This document shows positions 18,170-26,474 of a DNA stretch of 64,000 nt, one piece after another. The notes below the pieces were generated by a model that searched no databases, was not told where the DNA came from, and was given only the letters and a program-made list of their open reading frames with translations. The stretch's first letter is position 1, and each line of letters begins with the position of its first letter. Source of the DNA: Oscillospiraceae bacterium (GTDB lineage: Bacteria > Bacillota > Clostridia > Oscillospirales > JAAYOS01); the NCBI GenBank assembly GCA_031264245.1, contig JAISEG010000006.1, forward strand, positions 62,001 to 126,000, given 5' to 3'. The position numbers and the translations under genes are program-made.

Positions 18170-18610
18170 CTAAATATTTTTGCCCATGAGGACCATGCCA
18201 CTCCAAGTTTTGAAGCCTCGTTTGTTGTAGAAATCTTCTGTTCGCTCGCCTTTGGAAGTGAACAAATATACCTTGTCTATCCCCATAGATTTCAAGCGTT
18301 TTTCAAATTCAACAATTAACAAAGACCCGATGCCTTTGCCTTGCAACGACAATGCCACAAAGAAATCTTTGATAAAAAACTGTTTGCAATTGAAGTAAAT
18401 CTCCGGATTACCAAGGATAACACCGGCAAAATTGTCGTTGTCATCATAGCAAACGAGGCCAAAAGCATCTCGACAGTCCATCATTTCACTGAGTTTCTCA
18501 AAGGCAAAAGCTTCCGTCCATTGGTCATTCCACGGCGGTGCGTTGTATGTTTCCGCATAATGCTTGGCAAGCAAAGGATATTGAGATTTTTCCAGTTCAA
18601 CGAATTTCAT
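18170..18610 (-). CDS. GNAT-family N-acetyltransferase
   Basis: A 146-residue acetyl-CoA-dependent acetyltransferase. YNAPPWNDQWT near the N-terminus resembles AAC(6')-like and related GNATs. The acetyl-CoA loop SLQGKGIGSLLI (Q/R-x-x-G-x-G/A) and the C-terminal FYNKRGFKTW are clear. The substrate is unknown; an aminoglycoside-type role is only a family hint, because conserved substrate residues cannot be judged here. It is followed upstream (in transcription sense) by an IS110 transposase remnant, so it was probably carried in by that event. Confidence 0.85.
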   Translation of the reverse strand: MKFVELEKSQYPLLAKHYAETYNAPPWNDQWTEAFAFEKLSEMMDCRDAFGLVCYDDNDNFAGVILGNPEIYFNCKQFFIKDFFVALSLQGKGIGSLLIVEFEKRLKSMGIDKVYLFTSKGERTEDFYNKRGFKTWSGMVLMGKNI

Positions 18611-18774
18611 GATTCGGCACTCCTTTTCTTCGGCGGCGTTGGCTCATATGGCCTGTTCTCTAGAAGAATCGTAAAGATGATGTTGCACATTTTCCGAGAA
18701 ACCGCGCCAACGGCAGTCAGATGATGTTTTCCACGCGCTTTCAGCGACTGGTAATACTCAGACAGAATCGGATC
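18607..18774 (-). pseudogene. IS110-family transposase, C-terminal remnant
   Basis: The minus-strand frame reads DPILSEYYQSLKARGKHH, then a VGAVSRKMCNIIF helix and NRPYEP, which is the characteristic tail of IS110/IS1111 transposases. The catalytic DEDD domain and the serine-containing region are missing, and the upstream sequence to 18942 is not transposase-like. The stop overlaps the start of the GNAT gene. About 55 codons survive from a protein of around 400. No terminal repeats can be defined. Confidence 0.8.
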
Positions 18775-19120
18775 GCAAAAGAGTGCATGGATTATCTTGT
18801 GTATAGAAAGCAAAAAATTGGTGATACAAGTCCAAAATAAGTGATCTAAAGGAGTTCGTAAAATAATAACAAGTATATTCGTGTGATGCCCGATTTGGCT
18901 GTTGACGTCAAGGTGCAAATCTCTTGACAGACCCGGAACCATCCAAACGAGGGTTTCCGGCTGTCGTTTTTATTTTCACGGATAAAAATGATGCTTGCGG
19001 ATTTCGCATTTGTGAAAAGGACAAGCATTTTGAAAATATTTGTGTGTATAATGCTAAATATCGTTTAATGTATGTTTTTGCAAATATATCTTATAATCTC
19101 ACTCAATTTTTAATAATTTC

Positions 19121-20143
19121 TCATCCCCTGCTCAATATCCGCAGTAGTTCATTGCATAAATAAATATCCCTCTCGTTTATCTCTTTTAGAACGCTTATTG
19201 CCTTATCCATGATGTTACTATCAATTTTTATGGAGTATTTGATTATTAAATTTATCAACATAGCAGTCAATGTTTCTAAAGATTCCAATTCTTTTACATC
19301 ATACAAAAGAAAACCCTTTTTAACTAAATATTCAAATCGCATTTTATTAATTTTTTTATGTGCTTGAAGCACGCTAAACGGACGAATGTCAATCTCCGCT
19401 GCATTGGCTTTTTCTCGAATAAAAACTAAATCTTTTTCCAATTCCGAATATATTTCAGCGCCAAAAATAATTTTATCTGACTGAGGCACCGGTTTATATA
19501 AACTCCAGTAATCAAAAGGCGTTTTTTCCATATATGCCCTTATTGATCTGGCAATTGTATCAATATCGACAACAAATTCACCGTCCAGAACGATTTTAAA
19601 TAAATAGACCATATCATATAAATAATCTTGATCTTCATAAATACTTGAGAACCCCTTTTCAATACAATCAAAGGGAATTGGCTCAAAGGAATATATTCCG
19701 TCTTTATAGAAATCAGAGGTATAAAACACCCTTTTCTCTAAATCGTAGCCATAAATTAATACATCATGCCGGAAATGATTTTGATTATAATGAGCACTTG
19801 GCGGCAGACAATAATGATCTAACATTGAAATTACATAGTTGCCTTTCTCAATATGGTATACGACAAAATCAACAAATGATCTAAAATATGTTGTGATATC
19901 ATCTCTTATTATTTTTTGAACAGAAAGTCTCTTACACATTTCAATCGGAGCAAAACCATCATGTCCCGGAAGGTGAAAATTAGCCATTTTGTGGTCTAAA
20001 AATCGAAGGACATTGATGTAGTTATTGTAAACCCACGGTAAAGTTGCATCGTCATATGGCAAAATTGATAAAAAATGTGCATGATGCGCATATACAGTGA
20101 TCATCGGATGTTTTATTGGTAGTATTTTACTATTATTGTTCAT
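19121..20143 (-). CDS. Unassigned protein, possible papain-like (BtrH_N-type) fold, copy 1
   Basis: A 340-residue cytoplasmic protein that I cannot name with certainty. The ATG at 20143 has GGAGA 7 nt upstream and is preferred over the longer frame to 20200. It is a clear homologue of the protein at 22910-23956: both have LP(I/V)K(H/Y)P.IT.Y near the start, W(V/I)YNNY(I/V)N, a glycine-rich strand ending in LD, H..LIYGY, and DFY..G.YSF. The His in H..LIYGY followed by the Asp in DFY recalls the His/Asp of C39/BtrH-like papain folds, which in butirosin synthesis move acyl groups off an ACP. No conserved Cys is seen where the nucleophile should be. It is divergent from an XRE regulator with a palindrome in its promoter. 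Confidence 0.6.
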   Translation of the reverse strand: MNNNSKILPIKHPMITVYAHHAHFLSILPYDDATLPWVYNNYINVLRFLDHKMANFHLPGHDGFAPIEMCKRLSVQKIIRDDITTYFRSFVDFVVYHIEKGNYVISMLDHYCLPPSAHYNQNHFRHDVLIYGYDLEKRVFYTSDFYKDGIYSFEPIPFDCIEKGFSSIYEDQDYLYDMVYLFKIVLDGEFVVDIDTIARSIRAYMEKTPFDYWSLYKPVPQSDKIIFGAEIYSELEKDLVFIREKANAAEIDIRPFSVLQAHKKINKMRFEYLVKKGFLLYDVKELESLETLTAMLINLIIKYSIKIDSNIMDKAISVLKEINERDIYLCNELLRILSRG

Positions 20144-20193
20144 CGGCATTTCTCCGCAATCTATAGTGTGGAAAGTGATATTCCCGTATTCCG

Positions 20194-20214
20194 AAGTCAA
20201 TTAACAATTGACTT
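20194..20214. promoter_or_regulatory. Operator-like palindrome
   Basis: A perfect inverted repeat AAGTCAATT-AAC-AATTGACTT lying about 11 nt downstream of the minus-strand -10 box, so a bound protein would block the start region of the copy 1 gene. The adjacent XRE protein (20466-20792) is the natural candidate. Confidence 0.6.
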
Positions 20215-20225
20215 GCTATACAAAA

Positions 20226-20253
20226 ATTATACCATAAATCTATGAGAAAGCAA
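20226..20253 (-). promoter_or_regulatory. Promoter of the copy 1 gene
   Basis: On the minus strand TTGCTT (20248-20253) and TATAAT (20226-20231) are 16 nt apart, followed closely by the palindrome at 20194-20214. Confidence 0.65.
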
Positions 20254-20465
20254 ATGTTTTGCAGCATTATAGTGATATTTGTGTTTGTTGGCGGTTGCTT
20301 TGATGAACTCTTTTTCAATAATACAGCATCTCAAATCCAAAGACCATTATGTTGTCTTCATTCAAATTGTACTCAATACTTAGGCATGTGTCACTTGGTA
20401 TAATACTGTCGGTGATATGAATAAGAACGCTTAAACCAATCACACTATCTTTGAGGTGATTAAGT

Positions 20466-20792
20466 GTGATTGGTTTAAGATTAAAGAAATTGAGGCAGGA
20501 AAAGGAAATTAAGCAGAAGGATTTGGCTGCGGTCATCGGCGTTCAGGAAACCGCCGTGTCGCGGTATGAAACAGATAAAGACGATCCAAGCGACAAGATA
20601 AAAACCGAGATAGCGAAATACTTCAATATCTCATTGGATTATTTGTTGGGAGTTATAGATGAACCTGTTCCATACTACAATCATGACATATTTTTAAAGT
20701 TGCCGGATGGTATGCGGCAAGAAGAAAGGATATTGCTGTCAGAGTTCATAGGCTATATCGTCTACAGAAGAGATAAAAGTAGTGATGCTTAG
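20466..20792 (+). CDS. XRE-family helix-turn-helix regulator
   Basis: A 108-residue DNA-binding protein starting at GTG after GAGGTGA. Residues 4-58 form the Cro/CI HTH (LKKLRQEKEIKQKDLA, then the recognition helix near ETAVSRYE, ending YFNISLDYLLG). The remaining 45 residues are a short helical tail, perhaps for dimerisation or signal input. It diverges from the copy 1 gene and lies just upstream of the promoter of the biosynthetic-looking cluster, so it probably controls one or both. Confidence 0.88.
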   Translation: MIGLRLKKLRQEKEIKQKDLAAVIGVQETAVSRYETDKDDPSDKIKTEIAKYFNISLDYLLGVIDEPVPYYNHDIFLKLPDGMRQEERILLSEFIGYIVYRRDKSSDA

Positions 20793-20862
20793 AATTTTGG
20801 AAAGATATGTGATAAATTCCTAAAAATAAATTAGCATAGCTATATTTTTTTGTCTAAATCTG

Positions 20863-20891
20863 TTGACGAAAGCGATTATAAAAAGTATAAT
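20863..20891 (+). promoter_or_regulatory. Strong promoter ahead of the island cluster
   Basis: TTGACG (20863-20868) and TATAAT (20886-20891) with a 17-nt spacer. Transcription would begin around 20896, at the base of the hairpin 20895-20919, and run through the decayed LoaP and ABC genes into the acyl carrier protein gene about 1 kb later. Confidence 0.75.
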
Positions 20892-20894
20892 GTT

Positions 20895-20919
20895 GGCAAG
20901 GGAGCTATGCTCCCTTGCC
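20895..20919 (+). promoter_or_regulatory. Hairpin at the 5' end of the island transcript
   Basis: A perfect 10-bp stem GGCAAGGGAG/CTCCCTTGCC with a five-base loop and no T-tail, so it is not a terminator. It could stabilise the mRNA or act as a recognition hairpin; a LoaP-type antiterminator remnant lies 170 nt downstream. Confidence 0.55.
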
Positions 20920-21087
20920 AGTAGGATATCCATTTTATTAGCAAGATAAAATATATAGACTTTTAGCCGCAAAACCACTCATTTGCGCTTCGGAACGCAG
21001 AGCGCGTGCCGGAGAGTGCAATGAGGCTCATAACTGTGACAGCAGAGTGTCCTAAGTGAAAGGGAAAAGGTGTTCTTTGCCTGACGG

Positions 21088-21380
21088 AAAGATATCCGGT
21101 ACGTTTTATTCTGTCGGACAGGTGCGGAAGAAAGGCTGACGGCAAAGTTGCAAAACGAGTTTGGTGGTGACTGCTTCCCCTTTGTTCCTCAAAAGACTTG
21201 TGTGTTTAGGAGACAAGGCAAGAAGTCATATCCGGCGCGCTGGTTGGCAGCGAGAGCAGGATCGTCAGGATAAACAGGAATAGGAACGAAGCGGTTATCG
21301 AGGTTGCGATGTTCGAGACGGTGGTTCCGGTATCGGTTGGCATAGAAATGATTGAAAGACCGGCGAATAGCGCGCGGTGA
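21088..21380 (+). pseudogene. LoaP-like (NusG-family) antiterminator, internally deleted
   Basis: Two frames carry the two halves. From about 21100 the frame reads YVLFCRTGAEERLTAKLQ, then DCFPFVPQK..FRRQG, which is the NGN domain start of LoaP-type NusG paralogues. From 21225, in another frame, it reads VISGALVGSESRIVRINR, then VEVAMFE-like and VSVGIEMIER segments, the KOW domain, ending at TGA 21378-21380. The stretch between (roughly 70-90 residues) is missing. LoaP proteins act on leader hairpins to let polymerase read long polysaccharide or antibiotic operons, so its presence fits the cluster downstream. Confidence 0.7.
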
Positions 21381-21650
21381 ATCGAGTGAGCACGTTGCGC
21401 ACCATCCGAGAGATATGTTTGATGGGACACAAAATGTAGAAACTTATCCTGAATTTTATCAGGTTGAGTATGGCGCATCAAGTATTGTATGGGAGTAGAT
21501 TGGCAACGCTTCTATATTTTTTTGCAGCAGCTTATTGTATAAGCTGTACCATCTTTTGATTTAGGTGGATACATTATAATTATGCGGGACAAGGATTAGG
21601 GAGTGTCCCTAAAGTCTGTCAATAGCAAGAAAGACAAAAACAGCAACAAA

Positions 21651-21896
21651 ATGAACGAGAGCCAGAAAAGAAATGTGGATATCAATAATATAGAAAGCTT
21701 TCCACAAGGAAAAGATACTATACTCTCTCGCGAATTTGGTGGTTTGGAATTGTCTGGTGGTGAATGACAACGTATAGCAATTGCTCGGGGCTTTTATCGT
21801 AAAAGCGATATTATAGTTCTTGACGAACCAACCGCTGCAATCGATCCCATATTAGAAAGTGAATTATATAAAAAATTTGGTTATTTTACGTATGTA
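21651..21896 (+). pseudogene. ABC transporter ATPase C-terminal remnant with in-frame stop
   Basis: The frame reads NNIESFPQGKDTILSREFGG, then the signature LSGGE, a TGA, and QRIAIARGFYRKSDIIVLDEP with the Walker B and TAAIDP D-loop. It stops at TAA 21894-21896. In this transporter group the residue after GGE/GGQ is normally Trp, so the TGA probably arose from TGG. The membrane domain and Walker A are gone and the 3' end is truncated. It is not a fragment of the two intact exporters at 26.5-30.2 kb, whose motifs differ. Confidence 0.85.
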
Positions 21897-21953
21897 TAAG
21901 AATCCAATCATGTATTACATTAAGCCGTTCTTTACGGCAGAATGGAGTTTAAT

Positions 21954-22190
21954 ATGAAAGAATATGTGTTTAAACAAATACAAACTGTACTAAATGAAAA
22001 ATCACTAATAATACAATACGATAGTAATCTAGGTGATATTTTGGATTCAATAACTTTTATAAAAATTGTTGTTGCACTAGAAGGCGAATTCGGTTTCGAG
22101 TTTGATGATGAAATGCTCTTAATTACTAAATTTCCTACGGTTAAATCAATGATTGAATATGTGGAGTCGAAAGTGAACGACCAACTGTGA
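21954..22190 (+). CDS. Acyl carrier protein
   Basis: A 78-residue acidic helical carrier. The ATG at 21954 is 6 nt after GGAG; an earlier ATG at 21942 overlaps that site. Ser32 in LDSITFIK is the phosphopantetheine attachment position, followed by the EFGFEFDDE helix-loop typical of stand-alone carriers. It is unlike the dltC product (43339-43569). No acyl-activating enzyme, ketosynthase or NRPS is near, so what loads it is unknown. It is the first intact gene after the cluster promoter, ahead of the glycosyltransferase set. Confidence 0.85.
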   Translation: MKEYVFKQIQTVLNEKSLIIQYDSNLGDILDSITFIKIVVALEGEFGFEFDDEMLLITKFPTVKSMIEYVESKVNDQL

Positions 22191-22271
22191 ACCCGCCCGT
22201 CTTCAGGGTATCGCCAAAGTACGAATATGAATACGATAACAAGCTAAGAAGATAGTGGAAAAACAACACTC

Positions 22272-22628
22272 ATGAAACAAGGAATCAAAAGCAGAAGAAC
22301 CGCCATAATCTCAATCGCCTCGCTGATCATCCTACCAGCAATATTAATAACAGCATACCCATTTCTGCGTCCAAAGGGCACCCAAGATGCAAAAATCATC
22401 CAGTTCACTGTCATATGGTCGGTGATTTCCGGCACGTTTGGTTTGTATTTCGGAGCACTGTGCGCTGTTCCGTATCTTGTTACAGGTGGACCGGCAGCAG
22501 GGATAGCCTATTGGGTGAGTGGGATTCCGTTTGACCTCATTCACTGCGCAAGCAACCTTACCCTGTGCTTGACACTGTGGAAGTCGCTGACAAAATTGAT
22601 ATCTACGTCTTACAGTGTCTACGTCTAG
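22272..22628 (+). CDS. ECF-transporter S-component-like membrane protein, probably a truncated form
   Basis: A 118-residue hydrophobic protein. The C-terminal half (FGLYFGALCAVPYLVTGGPA, AYWVSGIPFDLIHCASN) matches the last helices of an ECF vitamin-uptake S component. Normal S components have about six helices and 170-200 residues, so helices are missing and the N-terminal part looks joined by a deletion. No EcfA/EcfT genes are near. It may be a relic rather than a working gene; the ribosome site is poor. Confidence 0.5.
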   Translation: MKQGIKSRRTAIISIASLIILPAILITAYPFLRPKGTQDAKIIQFTVIWSVISGTFGLYFGALCAVPYLVTGGPAAGIAYWVSGIPFDLIHCASNLTLCLTLWKSLTKLISTSYSVYV

Positions 22629-22740
22629 CATGGCGGCGGAGCGTTCTCTGGAAAGACCCCAAGTAAAGTAGACCGAAGCGCCGCGTATGCAGCCCGGTAC
22701 ATCGCGAAAAATATCATGGCGGCAGGACTGGCAAAACGAT

Positions 22741-22896
22741 ATGTATGAAAACAGGAAACCCCTGTCTAAGAGAGAAAGAGATCAGATACAAATACTCTTT
22801 TATATTAAGCTGTATGAAATGCTGATTAAAGAGAACGAGTTTGAGTTGTCGCAACGTCAGATAGCCAAGATTAAGATGATTGCTCACAAATTGTGA
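22741..22896 (+). CDS. Small charged protein of unknown function
   Basis: A 51-residue protein starting [20 protein letters not shown] with a heptad-like [20 protein letters not shown] segment. It resembles short proteins found in mobile elements but I do not recognise the family. It ends 13 nt before the start of the next gene, whose ribosome site lies in the gap, so the two are probably coupled. Confidence 0.5.
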   Translation: MYENRKPLSKRERDQIQILFYIKLYEMLIKENEFELSQRQIAKIKMIAHKL

Positions 22897-22909
22897 TGGA
22901 GGTTTGCAC

Positions 22910-23956
22910 TTGAAACAGAAAAACGAATTACCCGTCAAATACCCAATAATCACATCATATCCAGAGATTGCAAACCTTTTTGCAGTTATAGAGAATAACG
23001 ACGAGGCGTACAGCTGGATATACAACAACTATGTTAATATATGGGCATATAAAGACTTTATATGGAAGCCGTTTTTCTACAAATATTTCAGCTATGACGT
23101 GTGTCCGTTTATCGATTATCAAAAGATAAGTAAAGACATAGTGCTCCGTAAGTGGAGCAGCTTCGATAGCTTCATTCGCGAAATGGTTGACAGCGGTTAT
23201 TATATTACGCTGTATTTAGACCAGTTCCATATTACATACTCATCTATATATCAGCAAGAACACGATGTCCATCCAACTCTAATCTATGGATATAATACAC
23301 CAGAAGGCACTATCAAAATTGCGGATTTCTATAACGGTGAAAAATATTCGTTTCTTGAGGAAACCGTACTTAATATTAATAACGCTTTTACATCACCATG
23401 TTCAGACACCTTCCACCTGCCCATTTCAAACTTTTATCGTAAGCAGTACCTGTGGACAGACAGCGTAATCATATTTAGACTGAGAAATGATGTAAACTAT
23501 AGCTTCAATAAGAATCTGTTAATTAATCTGTTAAAAGAATATGTGGAACCTGAAAACATGTTTCAAAAAATGAATGTTGTTGATTCTAATTACTTCATAG
23601 ATGAATGTTTTGTCTGGGATATTAACACTTATAAGTATGTAATATCCTATTTGAATAAGTTACTAAAAATCCCGGAGAACATTCCACCCCAATTGTTGTA
23701 CATTCACTTGGATCACAAAAAGCTTATGATTGATCGGCTTAAATATCTAATAAACACCAATCAAATATCTAACTCCAGCATTCAAAAGAATTATACATAT
23801 GTTGCTGAAACATTGCAGATATGTATAAATTTAATCGTTAAATACAACGTTTCAAAAGACAAGGCAATTATACAAAAGCTGATAGATCACGTCCAGGAAA
23901 TCATTGATATAGACCGCACTGCTACCTATTTACTGATAAGCGAGCTGGAAAAGTAA
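22910..23956 (+). CDS. Unassigned protein, possible papain-like (BtrH_N-type) fold, copy 2
   Basis: A 348-residue protein starting at TTG (22910), 7 nt after GGAGG; the frame upstream to 22880 lacks a ribosome site. It is homologous along the first two thirds to the product of 19121-20143: LPVKYPIITSY, WIYNNYVN, YLDQFHITYSS, HPTLIYGYN and IADFYNGEKYSF. The His and Asp pattern suggests a C39/BtrH-like papain fold, but no conserved Cys is shared by the two copies. In butirosin synthesis BtrH transfers an acyl side chain from a carrier protein; the carrier protein gene 700 nt upstream makes a related role attractive but unproven. It is followed by the glycosyltransferase 24 nt later. Confidence 0.6.
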   Translation: MKQKNELPVKYPIITSYPEIANLFAVIENNDEAYSWIYNNYVNIWAYKDFIWKPFFYKYFSYDVCPFIDYQKISKDIVLRKWSSFDSFIREMVDSGYYITLYLDQFHITYSSIYQQEHDVHPTLIYGYNTPEGTIKIADFYNGEKYSFLEETVLNINNAFTSPCSDTFHLPISNFYRKQYLWTDSVIIFRLRNDVNYSFNKNLLINLLKEYVEPENMFQKMNVVDSNYFIDECFVWDINTYKYVISYLNKLLKIPENIPPQLLYIHLDHKKLMIDRLKYLINTNQISNSSIQKNYTYVAETLQICINLIVKYNVSKDKAIIQKLIDHVQEIIDIDRTATYLLISELEK

Positions 23957-23980
23957 AATTTAATTATAGGGCGGGTTATT

Positions 23981-25189
23981 ATGTCTAAAGTACTATTTTT
24001 CCATTTCTTTGATACGGGTCATATCAATCCGACAATTCCATTAATTAATGAATTGACAAGCAAGGGTGAAGAGATTATATGCTACATCATACACGGAACA
24101 GAAATTAAGTTTAATAACATGAACTGCGAGATAAAGTACTACGATGAAAGAATTAATTCACTCAATGCTGACCTTCACTTGAAGGTCAAAAATTTTGTGG
24201 ATGCAATTCCATACTGGTACAAAATAAATATACTGTTAATACCTGAAGCAATTGATGAAATCAGAAAACAAAAGCCTGACTACATAATATTCGATTCCCT
24301 CTGCTATTGGGCTAAGGCTGCCGCCGATGCAACAGGCATACCGAATATATCATCCAGCACAATCTTCCCCTCTCTGACAGAAGATTTTGTAAGCTATTGC
24401 AATATTCTTACAAACACTAACATCGAAAACTTTTATAACAACGATTTAACCGAAATGTCAGATTTTCTATATTCGAAATATGGCATTGATAATTTCCAGC
24501 CGTATAACCTGTTCAGCAACTATGGAGACATGACCCTTGTTTATACATCAGTCCAATTTCAACCTAAGGGTAATTTATTTGATAGAAGCTTCAGATTTGT
24601 AGGTACCTCTATTTCAGGCAGAGCCGAGGATCACAGTATCTCATTTGATAAATACAGTGATAAAAAGCTGATCTATACTTCTCTTGGCACTCTTTTTAAC
24701 AACGACGAATTTGCATATGCTTTTTATAATATATGCTTTGATGCGTTTAAAAACGAAAGTAATTATCAGGTCATTATGTCTGTTGGCAATCAAACCAATA
24801 TTGCAGAAATTAAAGGCATACCAGATAATTTTGCTTTGTATAATCATGTGCCTCAACTGGATGTGTTGAAAAAGACAGACCTATTTATAACACATGGGGG
24901 TATGAACAGCGTAAACGAAGCTCTGTACTTCGGGGTTCCCATGATTGCCTTTCCTATAGGATTGGACCAGCCATTAGTGGCCAGACAAGTGGAAAATGTT
25001 AATGCTGGTCTGATGCTGTCATTAAACGACTTATCTCCAACTGAATTAAACGACAAGAGCACGCAAGTGCTATCTAACACTATATACAAAACATCCAGCG
25101 AACAAATAGGCCATACACTAAAAACCCATGAGGGATATCTCACCGCTGCCGAAGAAATACTGCAATTCAAAAGCAAAAATCAAATATGA
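23981..25189 (+). CDS. MGT-type (GT1) glycosyltransferase
   Basis: A 402-residue GT-B fold enzyme of the UDP-glucuronosyl/macrolide glycosyltransferase family. The N-terminal acceptor domain begins HFFDTGHINPTIPLINEL. The donor domain has YTSLGTLFNN, VPQLDVLKKTDLFITHGGMN and the DQP nucleotide-sugar motif (FPIGLDQPLVARQ). Such enzymes add sugars to small molecules or lipids, with inversion. It lies in the plus-strand run between copy 2 of the unassigned family and the DUF6625 gene, so it probably decorates the cluster product. The acceptor cannot be read from sequence. Confidence 0.88.
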   Translation: MSKVLFFHFFDTGHINPTIPLINELTSKGEEIICYIIHGTEIKFNNMNCEIKYYDERINSLNADLHLKVKNFVDAIPYWYKINILLIPEAIDEIRKQKPDYIIFDSLCYWAKAAADATGIPNISSSTIFPSLTEDFVSYCNILTNTNIENFYNNDLTEMSDFLYSKYGIDNFQPYNLFSNYGDMTLVYTSVQFQPKGNLFDRSFRFVGTSISGRAEDHSISFDKYSDKKLIYTSLGTLFNNDEFAYAFYNICFDAFKNESNYQVIMSVGNQTNIAEIKGIPDNFALYNHVPQLDVLKKTDLFITHGGMNSVNEALYFGVPMIAFPIGLDQPLVARQVENVNAGLMLSLNDLSPTELNDKSTQVLSNTIYKTSSEQIGHTLKTHEGYLTAAEEILQFKSKNQI

Positions 25190-25208
25190 AAACGGGAGGA
25201 ATATTTAA

Positions 25209-26282
25209 ATGCCAAATCCGTCAAAAAGCAAAATACTATTCATATGTCCATACTTCGGAAAATTTCCAAAATATTTCAATCTTTGGCTAAAGTCTTGTTC
25301 GTATAATCGGGACATTTATTGGGTTGTAATCACTGACGACAAATACGATGGAGCTGTTCCCTCTAATGTTTTCATTAGAAATATTTCGTTTGACGACTTT
25401 AAGGCGTTTGTCCAGAGCAAGTTTGATTTTCAGATTTCTTTAAATGGCGCATACAAGTTGTGTGACTATAAGCCCACCTATGGGTATTTATTTGAGGAAT
25501 ACTTAAAAGAATATACACATTGGGGATTTTGCGATTTGGATTGTATATTTGGTGATATACGAAAAGTGATTGGTGAGAATAATTTATCAGGCTATGAAAA
25601 AATATTCGGAAACGGACATATGACTATTTTTAGAAATACTCATGATGTGAACAGGAGATTCATGACTAAAATAACCAGGTCGTATGAAAGCAAGTATCAC
25701 AAGCCAATTGGCGACATTATAACATATAGAGAAATATTATCATCTAATGATATGTTTTTCTTTGACGAATGGAACACATGCTACTGGAACCGTCTGTATG
25801 AGCACAATATTAATTACATATACGAATATCTAAATATTCCGGTATATAAAAACTTTGAACTGATAGGTGATTTATATGCCTTGTCGTACAGCTTCAAATT
25901 AATCAAAGACTACACAAACGAGCAGGGATATATAGTTGATTGTGATATTCAGGATATGGTCTTTGTGTGGGAGAACGGAGAATTAAGTTGTAAATATGTA
26001 GCCGGAAGTGATATATCCGACAAAAAGCTTGCATATCTGCACCTACAGAAGAGAGACATGTGCATTAATTTTGATAATATAGAAGAGTGCTCAAACTATC
26101 TAATTATACCCAATTCATTTGAAGAAAAGCCTCACACACTTACTCCCGAGGATATAAGAAGATACAGCGCTGATAAACCGTTTGAAAAGGCATTTACAAT
26201 GGAGTTTTTTGGGGAGCAGGCAAAAAACAATATTGATTATCTCAAAAATTTGTTTCCCAATGGTATTCTTTCCGGGATGTAG
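25209..26282 (+). CDS. DUF6625 family protein, glycosyltransferase-like
   Basis: A 357-residue protein. The opening ILFICPYFGKFPKYFNLWLK, followed by TDDKYD and HWGFCDLDCIFGDIRK, is the DUF6625 signature. The DLD motif within a nucleotide-diphospho-sugar-like fold suggests a GT-A glycosyltransferase, and family members often sit in capsule or exopolysaccharide clusters. The ATG follows GGGAGGA 8 nt upstream, and the gene begins 19 nt after the MGT stop. A 190-nt AT-rich gap separates it from the exporter genes. Confidence 0.8.
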   Translation: MPNPSKSKILFICPYFGKFPKYFNLWLKSCSYNRDIYWVVITDDKYDGAVPSNVFIRNISFDDFKAFVQSKFDFQISLNGAYKLCDYKPTYGYLFEEYLKEYTHWGFCDLDCIFGDIRKVIGENNLSGYEKIFGNGHMTIFRNTHDVNRRFMTKITRSYESKYHKPIGDIITYREILSSNDMFFFDEWNTCYWNRLYEHNINYIYEYLNIPVYKNFELIGDLYALSYSFKLIKDYTNEQGYIVDCDIQDMVFVWENGELSCKYVAGSDISDKKLAYLHLQKRDMCINFDNIEECSNYLIIPNSFEEKPHTLTPEDIRRYSADKPFEKAFTMEFFGEQAKNNIDYLKNLFPNGILSGM

Positions 26283-26474
26283 TTATGTTGTGCTAAAAAG
26301 TGGCCAAAAAACTTATAATAATTATTGTGTTTCATATATAAAACTGATATACTTTCTGCTATAAGAACATTTGATTTCCAACTCAGGAAATGGTAGTATT
26401 GCAAATAAAAAAACAAGGGTGCCACGGAGCCTGTGCAGTCCGATTTGTGCAGGGTTTCGTGCACGGGCTTTGGT

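Noticed and set aside
21206-21481. A minus-strand hydrophobic frame that could be a small membrane protein.
   Set aside because: The opposite strand carries the LoaP KOW segment, and the frame has no ribosome site or known family.
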